Assembly: GCF_035967765.1 (NCBI RefSeq)
Contig: NZ_JAYWIT010000006.1
DNA length: 64,000 nt
Strand: one strand, 5' to 3'
Source of the DNA: Conexibacter stalactiti
GTDB taxonomy: Bacteria; Actinomycetota; Thermoleophilia; Solirubrobacterales; Solirubrobacteraceae
A model generated the notes under the pieces. That model did not search any database, was not told the origin of the DNA, and saw only the letters and a list, made by a program, of their open reading frames with translations. Below, one piece after another: positions 7,153-16,334 of this stretch (position 1 is the first letter of the stretch; each line of letters begins with the position of its first letter). The translations under genes were made by a program, and so were the position numbers.

Positions 7153-9162
7153 ATGCGCCGCAACGGAGGCCTGCGGAGGAGACTCCTCGTCGGTATCGGG
7201 ACGTTGACCGTCCTGTTCCTCGCCGTGCTCGGGGTGATGCTGTTCGCGATCCACGAGCTGCGCTCGACCGACCAGGCGGCGCAGAAGACGGCCAACGTCG
7301 TCGTCCCGACCAGCCGCGTGCAGGCGAAGCTGACCGAGCTGGAGACGGCGATGCGCGATCACGTGGAACGACGTGACACGCCCTCTCGCCAAGCGCTCGA
7401 CGATGCGATCGGGAGGCTGCGCGGCGCGCTCGACCGTCTCGACGCCGCGCTCGTCAGCGGCGCCGACGACCATCCCGCCGCGGCCGGGATCGCCGCCGAG
7501 GCCGCGAACACGCGCGCCTTCCTCGACACGACCGTCGAGCCGATCCTCACCGACAGAGAGATATCGCTCGGCGACGGCGAGCGATCCTCCGACGCCGAGC
7601 GCGAGGCGGAGGAGATCGGCGTCGCGCTCAACCGGCTCGTCGAGACCGGTCGCGCGACGCTGCTGCCGCGGCGCGAGCAGACCGGCAACCTCGCGCAGTT
7701 CGCCGAGTTCGTCGGGATCGCCGGCATCGTCTTCACGCTGCTGCTGCTGGCCGGCTGCCTGCTCTACATCCGCCGTTCGGTGCTGGACCCGCTGCGGCGT
7801 GTCGGCGAGGCTGCGCGCGCGATCGCCGACGGCGACCTGAAGGTGCGCGTCGAGGACGAGCACGGCGAGTCAGGCGAGGTCGCCGAGCTGGCGCAGACCT
7901 TCAACCGCATGGCCGCGTCGCTGGAGGAGAACCGCGACGCGATGCAGCGTCAGAACGCCGAGCTGGAGAGCCGCGGCGCCGAGCTCGTCGACGCCGTCCG
8001 CTCCGCGCGCGAAGGCGCGAGCGTGCTGCGCGCCGTGCTCGACGCGACCCCCGATGCGATCGCGCTGCTCGATCGCGACGGCCACGCGATCGTCGACAAC
8101 CCGCCGATGCGCGCCGTCCGCGCCGCGTTCGGCGCGCGCGCGACGGCGATCGACCAGGACGGCACGCTCGTGCCGCTCGACGCCGCCGCCGCCGGCGACC
8201 AGGGCCGCGAGGCGCGCGACGAGATCACGCTGCTCGGCACGCGGCGCGCCTTCGCCCGCTACGCGACGCCGGTGCGCGACGGCCACGGCCGCCAGATCGG
8301 CCGCCTGCTGGTGCTGCGCGAGGTGACCGGCGAGCGCGAGGCGGAGCGCGTCAAGGAGGAGTTCTTCGCGCTCGTCTCGCACGAGCTGCGGACCCCGCTG
8401 ACGGCGATCCTCGGCTACGTCGAGCTGGTGCTCGGCGAGCACTCCCACCCGGATGCCGACACGGCCGAGCAGCACCGCTACCTGGAGATCGTCGAGCGCA
8501 ACGCCCAGCGGCTGCTGCGCCTGGTCGGCGACCTGCTGTTCGCCGCCCAGGTCGAGTCGGGCTCGCTGCTGCTGGAGCCCGACGTCGTCGACCTCGCGCA
8601 GATCACGCGCGAGGCGGTCGAGGCGGCCCGCCCCCGCGCCGAGGACGCCGGCATCCTGCTCGGCGCGCAGATCGACGAGCTGCCGCAGTCGGTCGGCGAC
8701 CGCGACCGGCTCGCGCAGGTGCTCGACAACCTGATCTCCAACGCGCTCAAGTTCACGCACAGCGGCGGCCACGTCGAGGTGCGGCTGAGCACCGAGGGCG
8801 CCGACGCTCGCCTGGAGGTCGCCGACACCGGCGTCGGCGTCCCGCCGGAGGAGCAGGCGCGGCTCTTCGACCGCTTCTTCCGCGCCTCCAACGCGACGAC
8901 GCGCGCGGTGCCGGGCGTCGGCCTCGGGCTGATGATCGTGCGCGCGATCGTCGCCGCGCACGGCGGCACGATCTCGGTCGCGAGCGAGGTCGACGCCGGC
9001 ACGACCTTCACGGTGCGACTGCCGCTGCGGCCGGCCGAGGCGCCCGAGGACGGGCGCGTCTACTCGGACGCGACCGGAGGGCGATACCGGTACCCGAAGC
9101 CGCGCACCGTCTCGATCGGCGAGGGCGCCGCCGCGTCCCAGCCGAGCTTGCGCCGCAGGTAG
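7153..9162 (+). CDS. Sensor histidine kinase (HAMP-PAS-HisKA-HATPase)
   Basis: A 669-residue membrane kinase. Helices at about 11-33 and 185-206 bracket an extracytoplasmic sensor region of about 150 residues. A HAMP domain follows (about 207-260), then a PAS-like domain (about 285-395), the HisKA box with His410 in FFALVSHELRTPL, and an HATPase with N box DNLISNALKF, DTGVGVP and GLGLMIV. It phosphorylates a response regulator, most likely the convergent OmpR-type regulator whose 3' end overlaps its own by 103 bases. The last 35 residues are encoded in that overlap and look non-conserved. TACCGT nine bases before the ATG may be the -10 box. Confidence 0.93.
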   Translation: MRRNGGLRRRLLVGIGTLTVLFLAVLGVMLFAIHELRSTDQAAQKTANVVVPTSRVQAKLTELETAMRDHVERRDTPSRQALDDAIGRLRGALDRLDAALVSGADDHPAAAGIAAEAANTRAFLDTTVEPILTDREISLGDGERSSDAEREAEEIGVALNRLVETGRATLLPRREQTGNLAQFAEFVGIAGIVFTLLLLAGCLLYIRRSVLDPLRRVGEAARAIADGDLKVRVEDEHGESGEVAELAQTFNRMAASLEENRDAMQRQNAELESRGAELVDAVRSAREGASVLRAVLDATPDAIALLDRDGHAIVDNPPMRAVRAAFGARATAIDQDGTLVPLDAAAAGDQGREARDEITLLGTRRAFARYATPVRDGHGRQIGRLLVLREVTGEREAERVKEEFFALVSHELRTPLTAILGYVELVLGEHSHPDADTAEQHRYLEIVERNAQRLLRLVGDLLFAAQVESGSLLLEPDVVDLAQITREAVEAARPRAEDAGILLGAQIDELPQSVGDRDRLAQVLDNLISNALKFTHSGGHVEVRLSTEGADARLEVADTGVGVPPEEQARLFDRFFRASNATTRAVPGVGLGLMIVRAIVAAHGGTISVASEVDAGTTFTVRLPLRPAEAPEDGRVYSDATGGRYRYPKPRTVSIGEGAAASQPSLRRR

Positions 9163-9752
9163 CCGACGTACAGCTTGACCTGGTCGCCGCCGAAGCCCTC
9201 GGTGTCGCCCCACACGAGCTCGAGCAGCCGGTCGCGCGCGAGCGTCTCGTTGGGGTGGCGCACGAACGCCGACAGCAGCTTGAACTCCAGCGGCGTGAGT
9301 TGCACAGGGCGGCCGTCGACGGTCACCTCGCGGCTCACGTAGTCGACCATCACGGTCGCGTCTCTGTACGCGGGGCGCACCTCCGGCGGGCCGCTGGTGC
9401 GGCGCAGCAGCGCCTCGACCCGCGCCAACAGCTCCTGCCGGCCGAACGGCTTCGTGACGTAGTCGTCGGCGCCGCCCTTGAGGCCGCGCACCTTGTCGAG
9501 CTCGCCGGCGCGTGCGGTCAGCATCAGCACCGGCACCTCGCAGAGGTCGCGGATCCGCTCCAGCGTCTGCCAGCCGTCGAGCTCCGGCATCGTCACGTCG
9601 AGCACGACGAGGTCGGGCGTCGACGCCTGCACGAGCCGCAGCGCCTCCAGGCCGTTGCCGGCCTCCGTGACCGCATGACCGGCGCGTTCGAGCAGAACGC
9701 GCACGAGCCTGCGCACGTCCTCCTCGTCCTCGACGACGAGCACCTCAGCCAT
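9060..9752 (-). CDS. OmpR/PhoB-family response regulator
   Basis: A 230-residue regulator. The receiver carries the acidic pocket (VVEDEEDV), phosphoacceptor Asp52 (VVLDVTMPELDG) and Lys101 (YVTKPF). The C-terminal winged helix is clear from TPLEFKLLSAFVRHPNETLARDRLLELVWG and ends in the beta-hairpin VRGFGYRYRPP. It is probably the partner of the kinase on the other strand. I chose the ATG at 9752, which begins MAEVLVVEDE; longer reading adds residues not seen in the family. The purine stretch AAGGCAGGGTGAG in front could bind ribosomes. Confidence 0.95.
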   Translation of the reverse strand: MAEVLVVEDEEDVRRLVRVLLERAGHAVTEAGNGLEALRLVQASTPDLVVLDVTMPELDGWQTLERIRDLCEVPVLMLTARAGELDKVRGLKGGADDYVTKPFGRQELLARVEALLRRTSGPPEVRPAYRDATVMVDYVSREVTVDGRPVQLTPLEFKLLSAFVRHPNETLARDRLLELVWGDTEGFGGDQVKLYVGYLRRKLGWDAAAPSPIETVRGFGYRYRPPVASE

Positions 9753-9816
9753 TCTCACCCTGCCTTCCATACCAGATTCATGCACGCTCGAAGGACGTTC
9801 GCCGGATGATCCGACG

Positions 9817-10158
9817 ATGGCCAAGGTCCTGATCGCCGAGCCGTCCGCTGACGTGCGGGCGCTGCTCGAACGTTCGATCGTGCGCCTCGGTCACGAGGCG
9901 GTGACGCTCGATCGCAGCCGTGCGGACGGGGGCGACGGGGAGGTCGACGTACTGCTGCTGGAGCCGGCCTTCAACGGCGGCGTCGAGCTGGCGCAGCTGC
10001 TGCGCAGCTCGCAGCCGCAGCTGGCAATCGTGATCTGCAGCATCTTCCCACCCAGCCCGGAGCTGTCGGAGCTGTCTCCGATCGCCCACGTGCTGAAGCC
10101 GTTCCAGCGCGACGCGCTCGAGCACGCGCTGACGGCGGCGGTCGCCGCGACCTCCTGA
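9817..10158 (+). CDS. Receiver-only protein with altered phosphoacceptor
   Basis: A 113-residue protein that follows the CheY fold: VLIAEPSADVRALLERSI, then DVLLLEPAFNGG, then IVICSI, then HVLKPF. Lys94 of the active site is kept. At the phosphoacceptor position it has Glu49 in place of Asp, and the N-terminal acidic pair is reduced to Glu8-Pro9. It therefore may not be phosphorylated, or may mimic the phosphorylated state. It starts 64 bases from the divergent OmpR-type regulator start and may act with that system. There is no output domain. The assignment is from pattern matching, so the fold is likely but not certain. Confidence 0.65.
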   Translation: MAKVLIAEPSADVRALLERSIVRLGHEAVTLDRSRADGGDGEVDVLLLEPAFNGGVELAQLLRSSQPQLAIVICSIFPPSPELSELSPIAHVLKPFQRDALEHALTAAVAATS

Positions 10159-10185
10159 CGACGCCCTCGTCCGCAACGTGCCGCG

Positions 10186-10437
10186 CTACGCCGCCGGGGG
10201 CGTCGGGTCGGTGGGGCCCGCGGCCGTCGGCGGCGCCGGTCTGGCGGCGTCGGGGCCGGGGGCAGGGTTTCTGCCCGGGGTCTTGAGCGCGTCCGCGGCC
10301 GCTCTCGCCTTGTCCTTGAAGCTCCCTCTGCCGGTCGCGGCCTCCTTGACCTCCTGCAGGTCCTCCTTCAGCGAATCCATTCCGCCGCGTCTGTCTATCG
10401 CCTGCTTGGCCTTCTCAGCCAGCTTGTTGAACTTCAC
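10186..10437 (-). CDS. Small Lys/Ala-rich protein, MT0933/Rv0909-antitoxin-like
   Basis: An 83-residue protein starting (GTG) MKFNKLAEKAKQAIDRRGG, with a charged helical N-terminal half (KEDLQEVKEAATGRGSFKDKARAAADALK) and a Pro/Ala-rich tail. The pattern resembles small actinobacterial proteins labelled MT0933-like antitoxins, but no toxin gene is adjacent. The start is supported by CAGGAGGA ten bases upstream. Reading of the longer frame upstream is not supported because it overlaps the GMC oxidase region in an unusual codon pattern. Function unknown. Confidence 0.6.
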   Translation of the reverse strand: MKFNKLAEKAKQAIDRRGGMDSLKEDLQEVKEAATGRGSFKDKARAAADALKTPGRNPAPGPDAARPAPPTAAGPTDPTPPAA

Positions 10438-10513
10438 CGGTCCGGTCCTCCTGAACGTCGTGTTGGGGGTCGGGGCCTCCCTGAGGATACGAAGTACCCG
10501 TCCGCACCGAGAA

Positions 10514-12487
10514 TCAGGCCAGCCGCGCCGCCAATGCTCGTGCGCCCATGTGCGCGATCGCCTGGATCGAGACCTGCGGGTTGACGCCCGGGGCGCTCGG
10601 AAAGGCCGCGCCGTCGAAGACGTAGAGGTCGCGCACGTCCCAGGTCTCTCCGTTCGGCGCGACCGCGGAGGTCGCCGCCGAGCCGCCCATCCGCGCCGAC
10701 CCCATGATGTGGAAGGAGGCGTAGTGGGTCCGGCCGGCGCCCCAGCCGCAGGCGTCGACCTCACGCAGGAAGCGCTCCCGCGCGGCGTCGCCGCCGCCGT
10801 TGCCGCCCGGCTCGTACGCGACGAAGCGGCTCTGCGAGCTGAAGACCCGCCGCGCTCCGGCCGCCTCGTGCATCCGCGCCGCGCCCTCGACGCCGCGGCG
10901 CATGTGGCCGAGGTCGTAGCGCGACAGCGCGTAGCGCACGACCGGCTCGCCGTCGCGCCCGACGCGCACCTCGCCGCCGTCGCGATCGCGCAGCAGGACG
11001 CCGAACGCGACCGAGCTGGAGAGCGCCTGCATCAGCTCGTGGTGGGCGGCGCTGCCGCGCCAGGGGAAGAACGGGACCGCCAGGTGCGGCAGCGCGGCCG
11101 CCGTCTCGTACTTGACCCCGTAGCCGCCGTCGAGGTCGCGGTGCTGGTCGGAGTAGAGCGCCTGCATCGTGCCCTCCCACGGCCGCAGCTCCTCGTCGTA
11201 GACGCCCCAGACGGCGGTCGCGGGGTGCAGCTTGAGATGGCGGCCGACGTGCTGGTTCTGCAGCCCCGAGCGCTTCAACAGCGCCGGCGTGTGCAGCGCG
11301 CCGGCCGCCGCGACGACCGCCCGCGCGCGGACCGTCACGCGCTGGCCGGCGGCGGTGCGCGCCTCGACGCCGCGGGCGGCGCCCTGCTCGATCCGCACCC
11401 GTTCGACCTTCGTGTCGACCAGCAGCCGCGCACCGGCCGCGTCGGCGTCCTGCAGCCACGTCTTGACGACCGACTGCTTCGCGCCGCGGCGGCAGCCGAG
11501 GCCGCAGCTGCCGCAGTCGACCCCCTGGTCGCAGCGACCGTCGACGTTGCGCGGCATCGCGTCGACGTGCCAGCCGAGCGCGAGCGCCCCGGCGCGCAGC
11601 TTCTGGTCGCGCGTCGAGGGGTCGTTGTGCTCCTGGTTGACGCCGAGCCGTTCGCAGACGGCGTCGAGCGCGGCGTCGTAGTCGGCGCCGGTGAAGGCGG
11701 GGACGCCATGCGCGGCCCACTCGGCGCGGACCTCGTCCGGCGTGCGGAACGAGGTCGAGTAGTTGACGACCGTGCCGCCGCCGAGGCAGGCGCCGGCGAT
11801 CAGGCCGACGCTCTGGTCGTGCGTCGCGGTCGGCGAGCCGGAGTACATCCGCGTCAGCGCGTTCAGCTCGCCGCCGTCGAAGTCGCCGTCGTCGAAGTAG
11901 CCGCCGCCCTCGATCACGAGCACGTCGAGCCCGGCGGCGCTCAGCACCGCCGCCGCGACTCCGCCGCCGGCGCCCGAGCCGACGACGACGACGTCGCAGT
12001 CGAGCGTCGTCTCACCGTCGATCGCCAGCGGTCTCAGCGCCTTCGGCGGCGGGTCGGCCAGCAGCCCGAGCGGACCGGGGTAGCCGATCGTCTCCCACAC
12101 CGGGTTGGCGCCGCCGCCGGCGCCCGGCAGCGCGTAGTACATCAGCAGCGCGCCCTTGCGCAGCGCCTGGAAGGCCGCCCGCCGCTGCGGCAGGCGGCTG
12201 TCGCCCCACGACAGCAGCGCCGCCTCGCGCTGCTGCTGCTCGAGCGCGCTGAAGCGCCGCCAGCGATGGCCGATCGCGTACGTCAGGGCCGGGGACTCCC
12301 ACGCGCTCAGCAGCTGCTTGAGCTCCCGCTGCGCCGCCGCCCGCGGATCGCGCGCGACGAGCTTGGCGACGGCGGCCGGCACGCCCAGCTCGCTCGCGCT
12401 CGGCAGCCCGTCGCCGGACGGGCAGAAGGTGTCGCAGATCGCGGCGAGCGCACGGCCTTGGCGCGCGCTCAACGTCAGCTCGGGCAT
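10514..12487 (-). CDS. GMC-family long-chain alcohol oxidase-like flavoprotein
   Basis: A 657-residue flavoprotein. After an alpha-helical N-terminal region of about 165 residues comes the FAD motif VVVGSGAGGGVAAAVLSAAG, then GGGTVVNYSTSFRTP, a cysteine-rich segment (CDQGVDCGSCGLGC) and the GMC C-terminal block SFHIMGSARMGG followed by VFDGAAFPSAPGVNPQVSI. This architecture is that of long-chain fatty alcohol oxidases and dehydrogenases, which oxidise alcohols or sterol-like compounds to aldehydes. A good ribosome binding site (GAGGAGGAG) precedes the ATG. The gene stands alone. Confidence 0.9.
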   Translation of the reverse strand: MPELTLSARQGRALAAICDTFCPSGDGLPSASELGVPAAVAKLVARDPRAAAQRELKQLLSAWESPALTYAIGHRWRRFSALEQQQREAALLSWGDSRLPQRRAAFQALRKGALLMYYALPGAGGGANPVWETIGYPGPLGLLADPPPKALRPLAIDGETTLDCDVVVVGSGAGGGVAAAVLSAAGLDVLVIEGGGYFDDGDFDGGELNALTRMYSGSPTATHDQSVGLIAGACLGGGTVVNYSTSFRTPDEVRAEWAAHGVPAFTGADYDAALDAVCERLGVNQEHNDPSTRDQKLRAGALALGWHVDAMPRNVDGRCDQGVDCGSCGLGCRRGAKQSVVKTWLQDADAAGARLLVDTKVERVRIEQGAARGVEARTAAGQRVTVRARAVVAAAGALHTPALLKRSGLQNQHVGRHLKLHPATAVWGVYDEELRPWEGTMQALYSDQHRDLDGGYGVKYETAAALPHLAVPFFPWRGSAAHHELMQALSSSVAFGVLLRDRDGGEVRVGRDGEPVVRYALSRYDLGHMRRGVEGAARMHEAAGARRVFSSQSRFVAYEPGGNGGGDAARERFLREVDACGWGAGRTHYASFHIMGSARMGGSAATSAVAPNGETWDVRDLYVFDGAAFPSAPGVNPQVSIQAIAHMGARALAARLA

Positions 12488-12579
12488 CGCGGCTCTCCTC
12501 CTCGCTGGGCCGGCGCGAGCCTACCTCAGCACGAGCACTGCGTGGGCTGCAAGGTGTGCAGCCGAAGAAGGCCGCCCCA

Positions 12580-12614
12580 CCGGTCCGCGTACGACCTCCG
12601 TGCACGCGGACCGG
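12580..12614. terminator. 11-bp stem with 13-base loop after histidine kinase gene
   Basis: CCGGTCCGCGT and its exact complement are separated by 13 bases, 48 bases past the kinase stop on the minus strand. A second hairpin, GGCTGCA-N5-TGCAGCC, lies at 12545-12563. Together they may end kinase transcripts before the GMC oxidase gene. There is no T-run, so a regulator site is an alternative. Confidence 0.4.
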
Positions 12615-12661
12615 CCGTCCCGGGGCGTGAGCGGCACCTTAGCCCTCCCGTCGGTGTGATT

Positions 12662-13816
12662 TCAGGATGGGTGCGGGATGCGCACGCGCACGAGCGTCCC
12701 CTGCCCGGGCTCGGATGCGATCTCCAGCACGCCGTCGAGCGCCTCGACGCGCTCGGTCGCCGACGCGAGCCCGATGTGACCGTCCAGCGGCGCGCGCCGC
12801 AGCCGCGCCGGATCGAGGCCGCGACCGTCGTCGGCCACCTCCAGCTGCAGCTCCGCCGGCATCTGTCGCACGCGCACGGTCACGTGCGCGGCGTTGGCGT
12901 GCTTGGCGACGTTGATGATCAGCTCGCGCGCGAGCGAGAACAGCAGCTGGTCGTAGGCCCCGGCCGCCTGCTCGTCGACCTCGACCTGCCAGTCGAAGCC
13001 GGCCCGTCTGCCGGCGTGCTCGGCGACCGCCTCCAACGCGGCCGCGAGGCCGGCGTGGTCGAGCGCGGCCGGGTAGAGGTCGAAGACCGCGTCGCGCAGC
13101 TGCGCGATCGTGCGGTCGAGCCCGTGCTGGACGAAGGCGAGGTCGCCGCCGCCGGCCAGCTCGTGGCGGGCGGCGAGCAGGTTCTGGACGGCGTCGTCGT
13201 GGAGCGCGCCGGCGAGCCGCCGTCGCTCGCGGTCCTCCGCGTCGAGCGCCTGCGCGACGAGCCTGCCGCGGTCGGCCGAGAGCCGCTGCACCTCGTCGCT
13301 GCGGCGTGCCAGCACGCGCGCGAGCAGCACCGCGACGATCCCCATCCAGACGAGGTACAGCGCCTGCGTCAGCTCGAAGTCGGCGGCGTCCTCGGTCGGG
13401 TACAGCAGCGCGATCGCGAGGTAGGCGACGACGACGGCGAGCGAGGCGGCCGCCGTCAGCGCCGGCCGCAGCAGCAGCGCCGCGCCGATCGGCAGCAGGA
13501 AGAAGGCGTAGCGCAGCTGCGAGTACGGGCCGCCGGAGGTGTAGGTCAGCGCCCACAGGAAGGCGACGTCGAGCAGCGCCAGCAGCCGCGCCGGCAGCTG
13601 CGGCGCGCGCGGCCAGTAGGCGAGCGCGAGGGTCAGCAGCGCGTAGACGGTGGCCGCGGCCAGCAGCGGGCCGAACGGGTCGCTGCGCGGGCTCGGGTGC
13701 GCGACGAGCCGCTCGCCGAGGTAGATCGCCGGCAGCGCCGCCAACCGGATCAGCGCCCACATTCGCACCGCCTCGCGCGAGGGGCCGCCGGCGACGGCGA
13801 CGGCGGGCGCGCTCAT
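12662..13816 (-). CDS. NarL-type sensor histidine kinase (HisKA_3)
   Basis: A 384-residue kinase with five or six predicted membrane helices in the first 170 residues, a short coiled linker, and a HisKA_3 dimerisation domain with His206 in LAGALHDDAVQNLL. The HATPase region has ELIINVAKHANA and DDGRGLDP, then GHIGLASATERVEALDG. It would sense a membrane or intracellular signal and phosphorylate the LuxR-type regulator encoded 55 bases upstream in the same unit. GTGAGG before the ATG may serve as ribosome binding site. Confidence 0.92.
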   Translation of the reverse strand: MSAPAVAVAGGPSREAVRMWALIRLAALPAIYLGERLVAHPSPRSDPFGPLLAAATVYALLTLALAYWPRAPQLPARLLALLDVAFLWALTYTSGGPYSQLRYAFFLLPIGAALLLRPALTAAASLAVVVAYLAIALLYPTEDAADFELTQALYLVWMGIVAVLLARVLARRSDEVQRLSADRGRLVAQALDAEDRERRRLAGALHDDAVQNLLAARHELAGGGDLAFVQHGLDRTIAQLRDAVFDLYPAALDHAGLAAALEAVAEHAGRRAGFDWQVEVDEQAAGAYDQLLFSLARELIINVAKHANAAHVTVRVRQMPAELQLEVADDGRGLDPARLRRAPLDGHIGLASATERVEALDGVLEIASEPGQGTLVRVRIPHPS

Positions 13817-13871
13817 CGCGTCGCCTCACGCGAGCGCGGGCACGGGCAGCGCCGCCGGCCGGCGCGCGCGC

Positions 13872-14519
13872 TCATTCGAGCAGGCCGCGGCGCATCGCCT
13901 CGGCGACAGCCGCCGCGCGGTCGGAGACGCCGAGCTTCTCGTAGAGGCTCTGGAGGTGGCCCTTGACGGTCGCCGGGCTGAGGTGCAGCAGCCGCCCGAT
14001 CTCGGGCGCGCCGCGTCCGGCGGCGACGTGCCCGAGCACCTCGCGCTCGCGCGGCGTCAACAGCGGCCGATCGTCGACCTGCCGCGAGCGGACCTCGGCG
14101 GCGATGCCGGCCTGCGCCTCCGGCGAGAGCACCGTCTCACCGCGCGCGACGGCCGCGATCGCGTCGCCGATCGCGCCGCGGTCGGACTCCTTCGAGAGGT
14201 AGGCGGCGGCGCCGGCGCCGACCGCCTGGAAGACGATCGCGCTGTCGAGGTAGGCCGACAGCAGCAGCACGCGCGTCGGCAGCTCGTCACGTCTGACGGC
14301 GGCGACGACCTGCAGGCCGTCGAGCTCGGGCATCTTCACGTCGATCACGGCGACGTCGGGGGTCAGCTCGCGGATCGCCTCGAGCGCCGCGCGGCCGTCG
14401 GCGGCCTCGCCGACCAGCTCGAAGTCGGGCCGCTCGCGGATCGTCCGCACGATCGCCTCGCGGAAGAGCGGGTGGTCGTCGGCGACGAGCACCCGCACGC
14501 GGGGAGTGGAAGCGCTCAC
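13872..14519 (-). CDS. NarL/LuxR-family response regulator
   Basis: A 215-residue regulator. The receiver has the acidic pair in VADDHPLFR, phosphoacceptor Asp60 (AVIDVKMPELDG) and Lys in YLSKES. The LuxR helix-turn-helix is at about 154-205 (LTPREREVLGHVAAG and SPATVKGHLQSLYEKLGV). It is the first gene of the pair with the downstream kinase. The GTG start at 14519 is preceded by TACAAC six bases away and no ribosome binding site, so the message is probably leaderless. Confidence 0.94.
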   Translation of the reverse strand: MSASTPRVRVLVADDHPLFREAIVRTIRERPDFELVGEAADGRAALEAIRELTPDVAVIDVKMPELDGLQVVAAVRRDELPTRVLLLSAYLDSAIVFQAVGAGAAAYLSKESDRGAIGDAIAAVARGETVLSPEAQAGIAAEVRSRQVDDRPLLTPREREVLGHVAAGRGAPEIGRLLHLSPATVKGHLQSLYEKLGVSDRAAAVAEAMRRGLLE

Positions 14520-14525
14520 GCCAGC

Positions 14526-14531
14526 GTTGTA
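14526..14531 (-). promoter_or_regulatory. -10 box (TACAAC) for leaderless response regulator
   Basis: TACAAC lies six bases before the GTG at 14519, exactly between the stop of the GGDEF-EAL gene and the regulator start. It gives the two-component pair its own transcription start. Confidence 0.35.
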
Positions 14532-16334
14532 TCAGCCCGGCGGGCCGGCGCCCCGGGCGGCGAGCAGCGCGGTCGCGTCCGCGGCGGGCGCCGGGCGGCC
14601 GAGGTGGTAGCCCTGCAGGTGCGTCGCGCCCAGCTCTCTCAGCAGCTCCAGCTGGTCCTCGGTCTCGACGCCTTCAGCGGTGACGAACAGGTCGAGCCCG
14701 CGCGCGAGGCCGATCATCGCGGTCACGATCGCGCGCGCGTCGGGGTCGGTGCCGAGGCCGGCGACGAACTCCCTGTCGATCTTGATCGTCTCGATCGGCA
14801 GCCGCCGCAGGCGCGCGAAGCTCGACCAGCCGGTACCGAAGTCGTCGAGCGCGACGTGCACCCCGAGCGCCGCCAGCGCGCCGAGCGAGCGCGCCGCCCG
14901 CACGTCGTGCTCCAACAGCGCCGTCTCCGTCACCTCGACGGCCAGCAGCGCCGGCTCGAGGCCGCTGTCGGCGAGGATCCGCCGCACGCGCGCGACCAGC
15001 TCGGGGTCGAGCAGCTGACGGGCGGAGAGGTTGACCGAGACGGTCACCGGCGTCTGCTCCGCGGACCAGCAGCGTGCTTGCGCGGCGGCAGTCGCGAGCG
15101 CCCAGTCGCCCAGCTCGATCATCAGGCCGGTCTCTTCCGCCGCGGGGATGAAGCGCCCCGGCGAGACGCAGCCGAGCTGCGGGTGCTCCCACCGCATCAG
15201 CGCCTCGAAGCCGACCACGGCGCCGCTGCCGGCGCGCACGATCGGCTGGTAGACGAGCCGCAGCTCGTCGCGTGCGAGCGCGCCCCGCAGGGCGGTGTGG
15301 AGCGCGAGCTGCTCAGTCGCGCGCCGATGCAGCTCGGCGCTGTAGAGGCGCGTCGCGACGCCGTCGCGCTTGGCCTCGTAGAGCGCGCTGTCGGCGCGGC
15401 GGACGGCCTCCTGCGCGTCGAGGTCGGCACCGGCGAGCGCTATCCCGAGGCTCGCCGAGATCAGGTGCTCGCCGCTGTCCGGATGCTGCAGCGGGTGCTC
15501 CAGCGCTCCGTGCAGCCGCCCCGCGAGCCGGCGCGCGCCGTCGGCGGTGATGCCGTCGGCGACGACGACGAACTCGTCGCCGCCGAAGCGCGCAACGGTG
15601 TCGCCCGGGCGCACGGCGCCGGCGAGCCGGTCCGCGACCTCGCGCAGCACCCAGTCGCCGACCTCGTGGCCGAGCGAGTCGTTGACGAGCTTGAAGTGGT
15701 CGAGGTCGCAGAAGACGACGGCCGCCTCGCTGCCGGTCCGCCGTGAGCGCGCGAGCGCCTGTGTGAGGCGGTCGATCAGCAGCGCGCGGTTGGGCAGGCC
15801 GGTGAGCGTGTCGCGCGTGGCGAGCCGCTTCAGCTCGGCGTGGGCGCGGTAGCGCTCGATCGCTATCGCCGCGAGGCGGCTCGCCTGGCGGATCAGCCGC
15901 AGCTCGCCCTTGCTCGGCATCCGCGGCGCGGTGTAGTAGAGCGCGAAGGTGCCGAGCACCGCGCCGGAGGCGTCGAGGATCGGCGCCGACCAGCAGGCGC
16001 CGAGGTCGTTGCCGCGGGCCAGCTCGCGCCACTCCTCCCAGCGCGGGTCGCGCTCGACGTCGACGACGATCACCTCTCTGGCGTGGTGGGCGGCACTGCC
16101 GCACGAGCCGACCTCCGGCCCGACGACGGTCCCGTCGAGCGCGTCGACGTACGCCTGCGGCAGGCTCGGCGCCGCGCCGTGGCGGAGCGTGCGCGTCTCG
16201 GCGTCGAACAGCAGCAGCGAGCCGATCATGCCGTCGGTCTGTCGCTCGATCCCGCGCACCAGCTCGGTCAGCACCTGCTCCAGCGGCGCCTCGCGCAGCA
16301 TCAGCTCGTGGACGTCGTAGTGGGCGGCCAGCAT
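14532..16334 (-). CDS. GAF-GGDEF-EAL cyclic di-GMP turnover protein
   Basis: About 600 residues: a GAF domain (from LREAPLEQVLTELVRGIERQ to about 160), a GGDEF domain with intact ARFGGDEFVV, and an EAL domain with intact GFEALMRWEHP, NLSARQL, DDFGTGWSSF and TAEGVE. Both catalytic motifs are complete, so it could make and break cyclic di-GMP, with the GAF domain as sensor. The start is uncertain. The ATG at 16334 (MLAAHYDVHELML) has no ribosome binding site; in-frame GTG 16436 and ATG 16595 are alternatives, and about twenty residues upstream of 16334 look coding. The response-regulator pair follows downstream. Confidence 0.85.
   Translation of the reverse strand: MLAAHYDVHELMLREAPLEQVLTELVRGIERQTDGMIGSLLLFDAETRTLRHGAAPSLPQAYVDALDGTVVGPEVGSCGSAAHHAREVIVVDVERDPRWEEWRELARGNDLGACWSAPILDASGAVLGTFALYYTAPRMPSKGELRLIRQASRLAAIAIERYRAHAELKRLATRDTLTGLPNRALLIDRLTQALARSRRTGSEAAVVFCDLDHFKLVNDSLGHEVGDWVLREVADRLAGAVRPGDTVARFGGDEFVVVADGITADGARRLAGRLHGALEHPLQHPDSGEHLISASLGIALAGADLDAQEAVRRADSALYEAKRDGVATRLYSAELHRRATEQLALHTALRGALARDELRLVYQPIVRAGSGAVVGFEALMRWEHPQLGCVSPGRFIPAAEETGLMIELGDWALATAAAQARCWSAEQTPVTVSVNLSARQLLDPELVARVRRILADSGLEPALLAVEVTETALLEHDVRAARSLGALAALGVHVALDDFGTGWSSFARLRRLPIETIKIDREFVAGLGTDPDARAIVTAMIGLARGLDLFVTAEGVETEDQLELLRELGATHLQGYHLGRPAPAADATALLAARGAGPPG

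Noticed and set aside
10178..13966. 1262-codon plus-strand frame opposite the GMC oxidase and histidine kinase
   Set aside because: It is antisense to well-supported genes with clear motifs, and its own translation is low-complexity Arg/Ala/Val. Long spurious frames are expected at this GC content.
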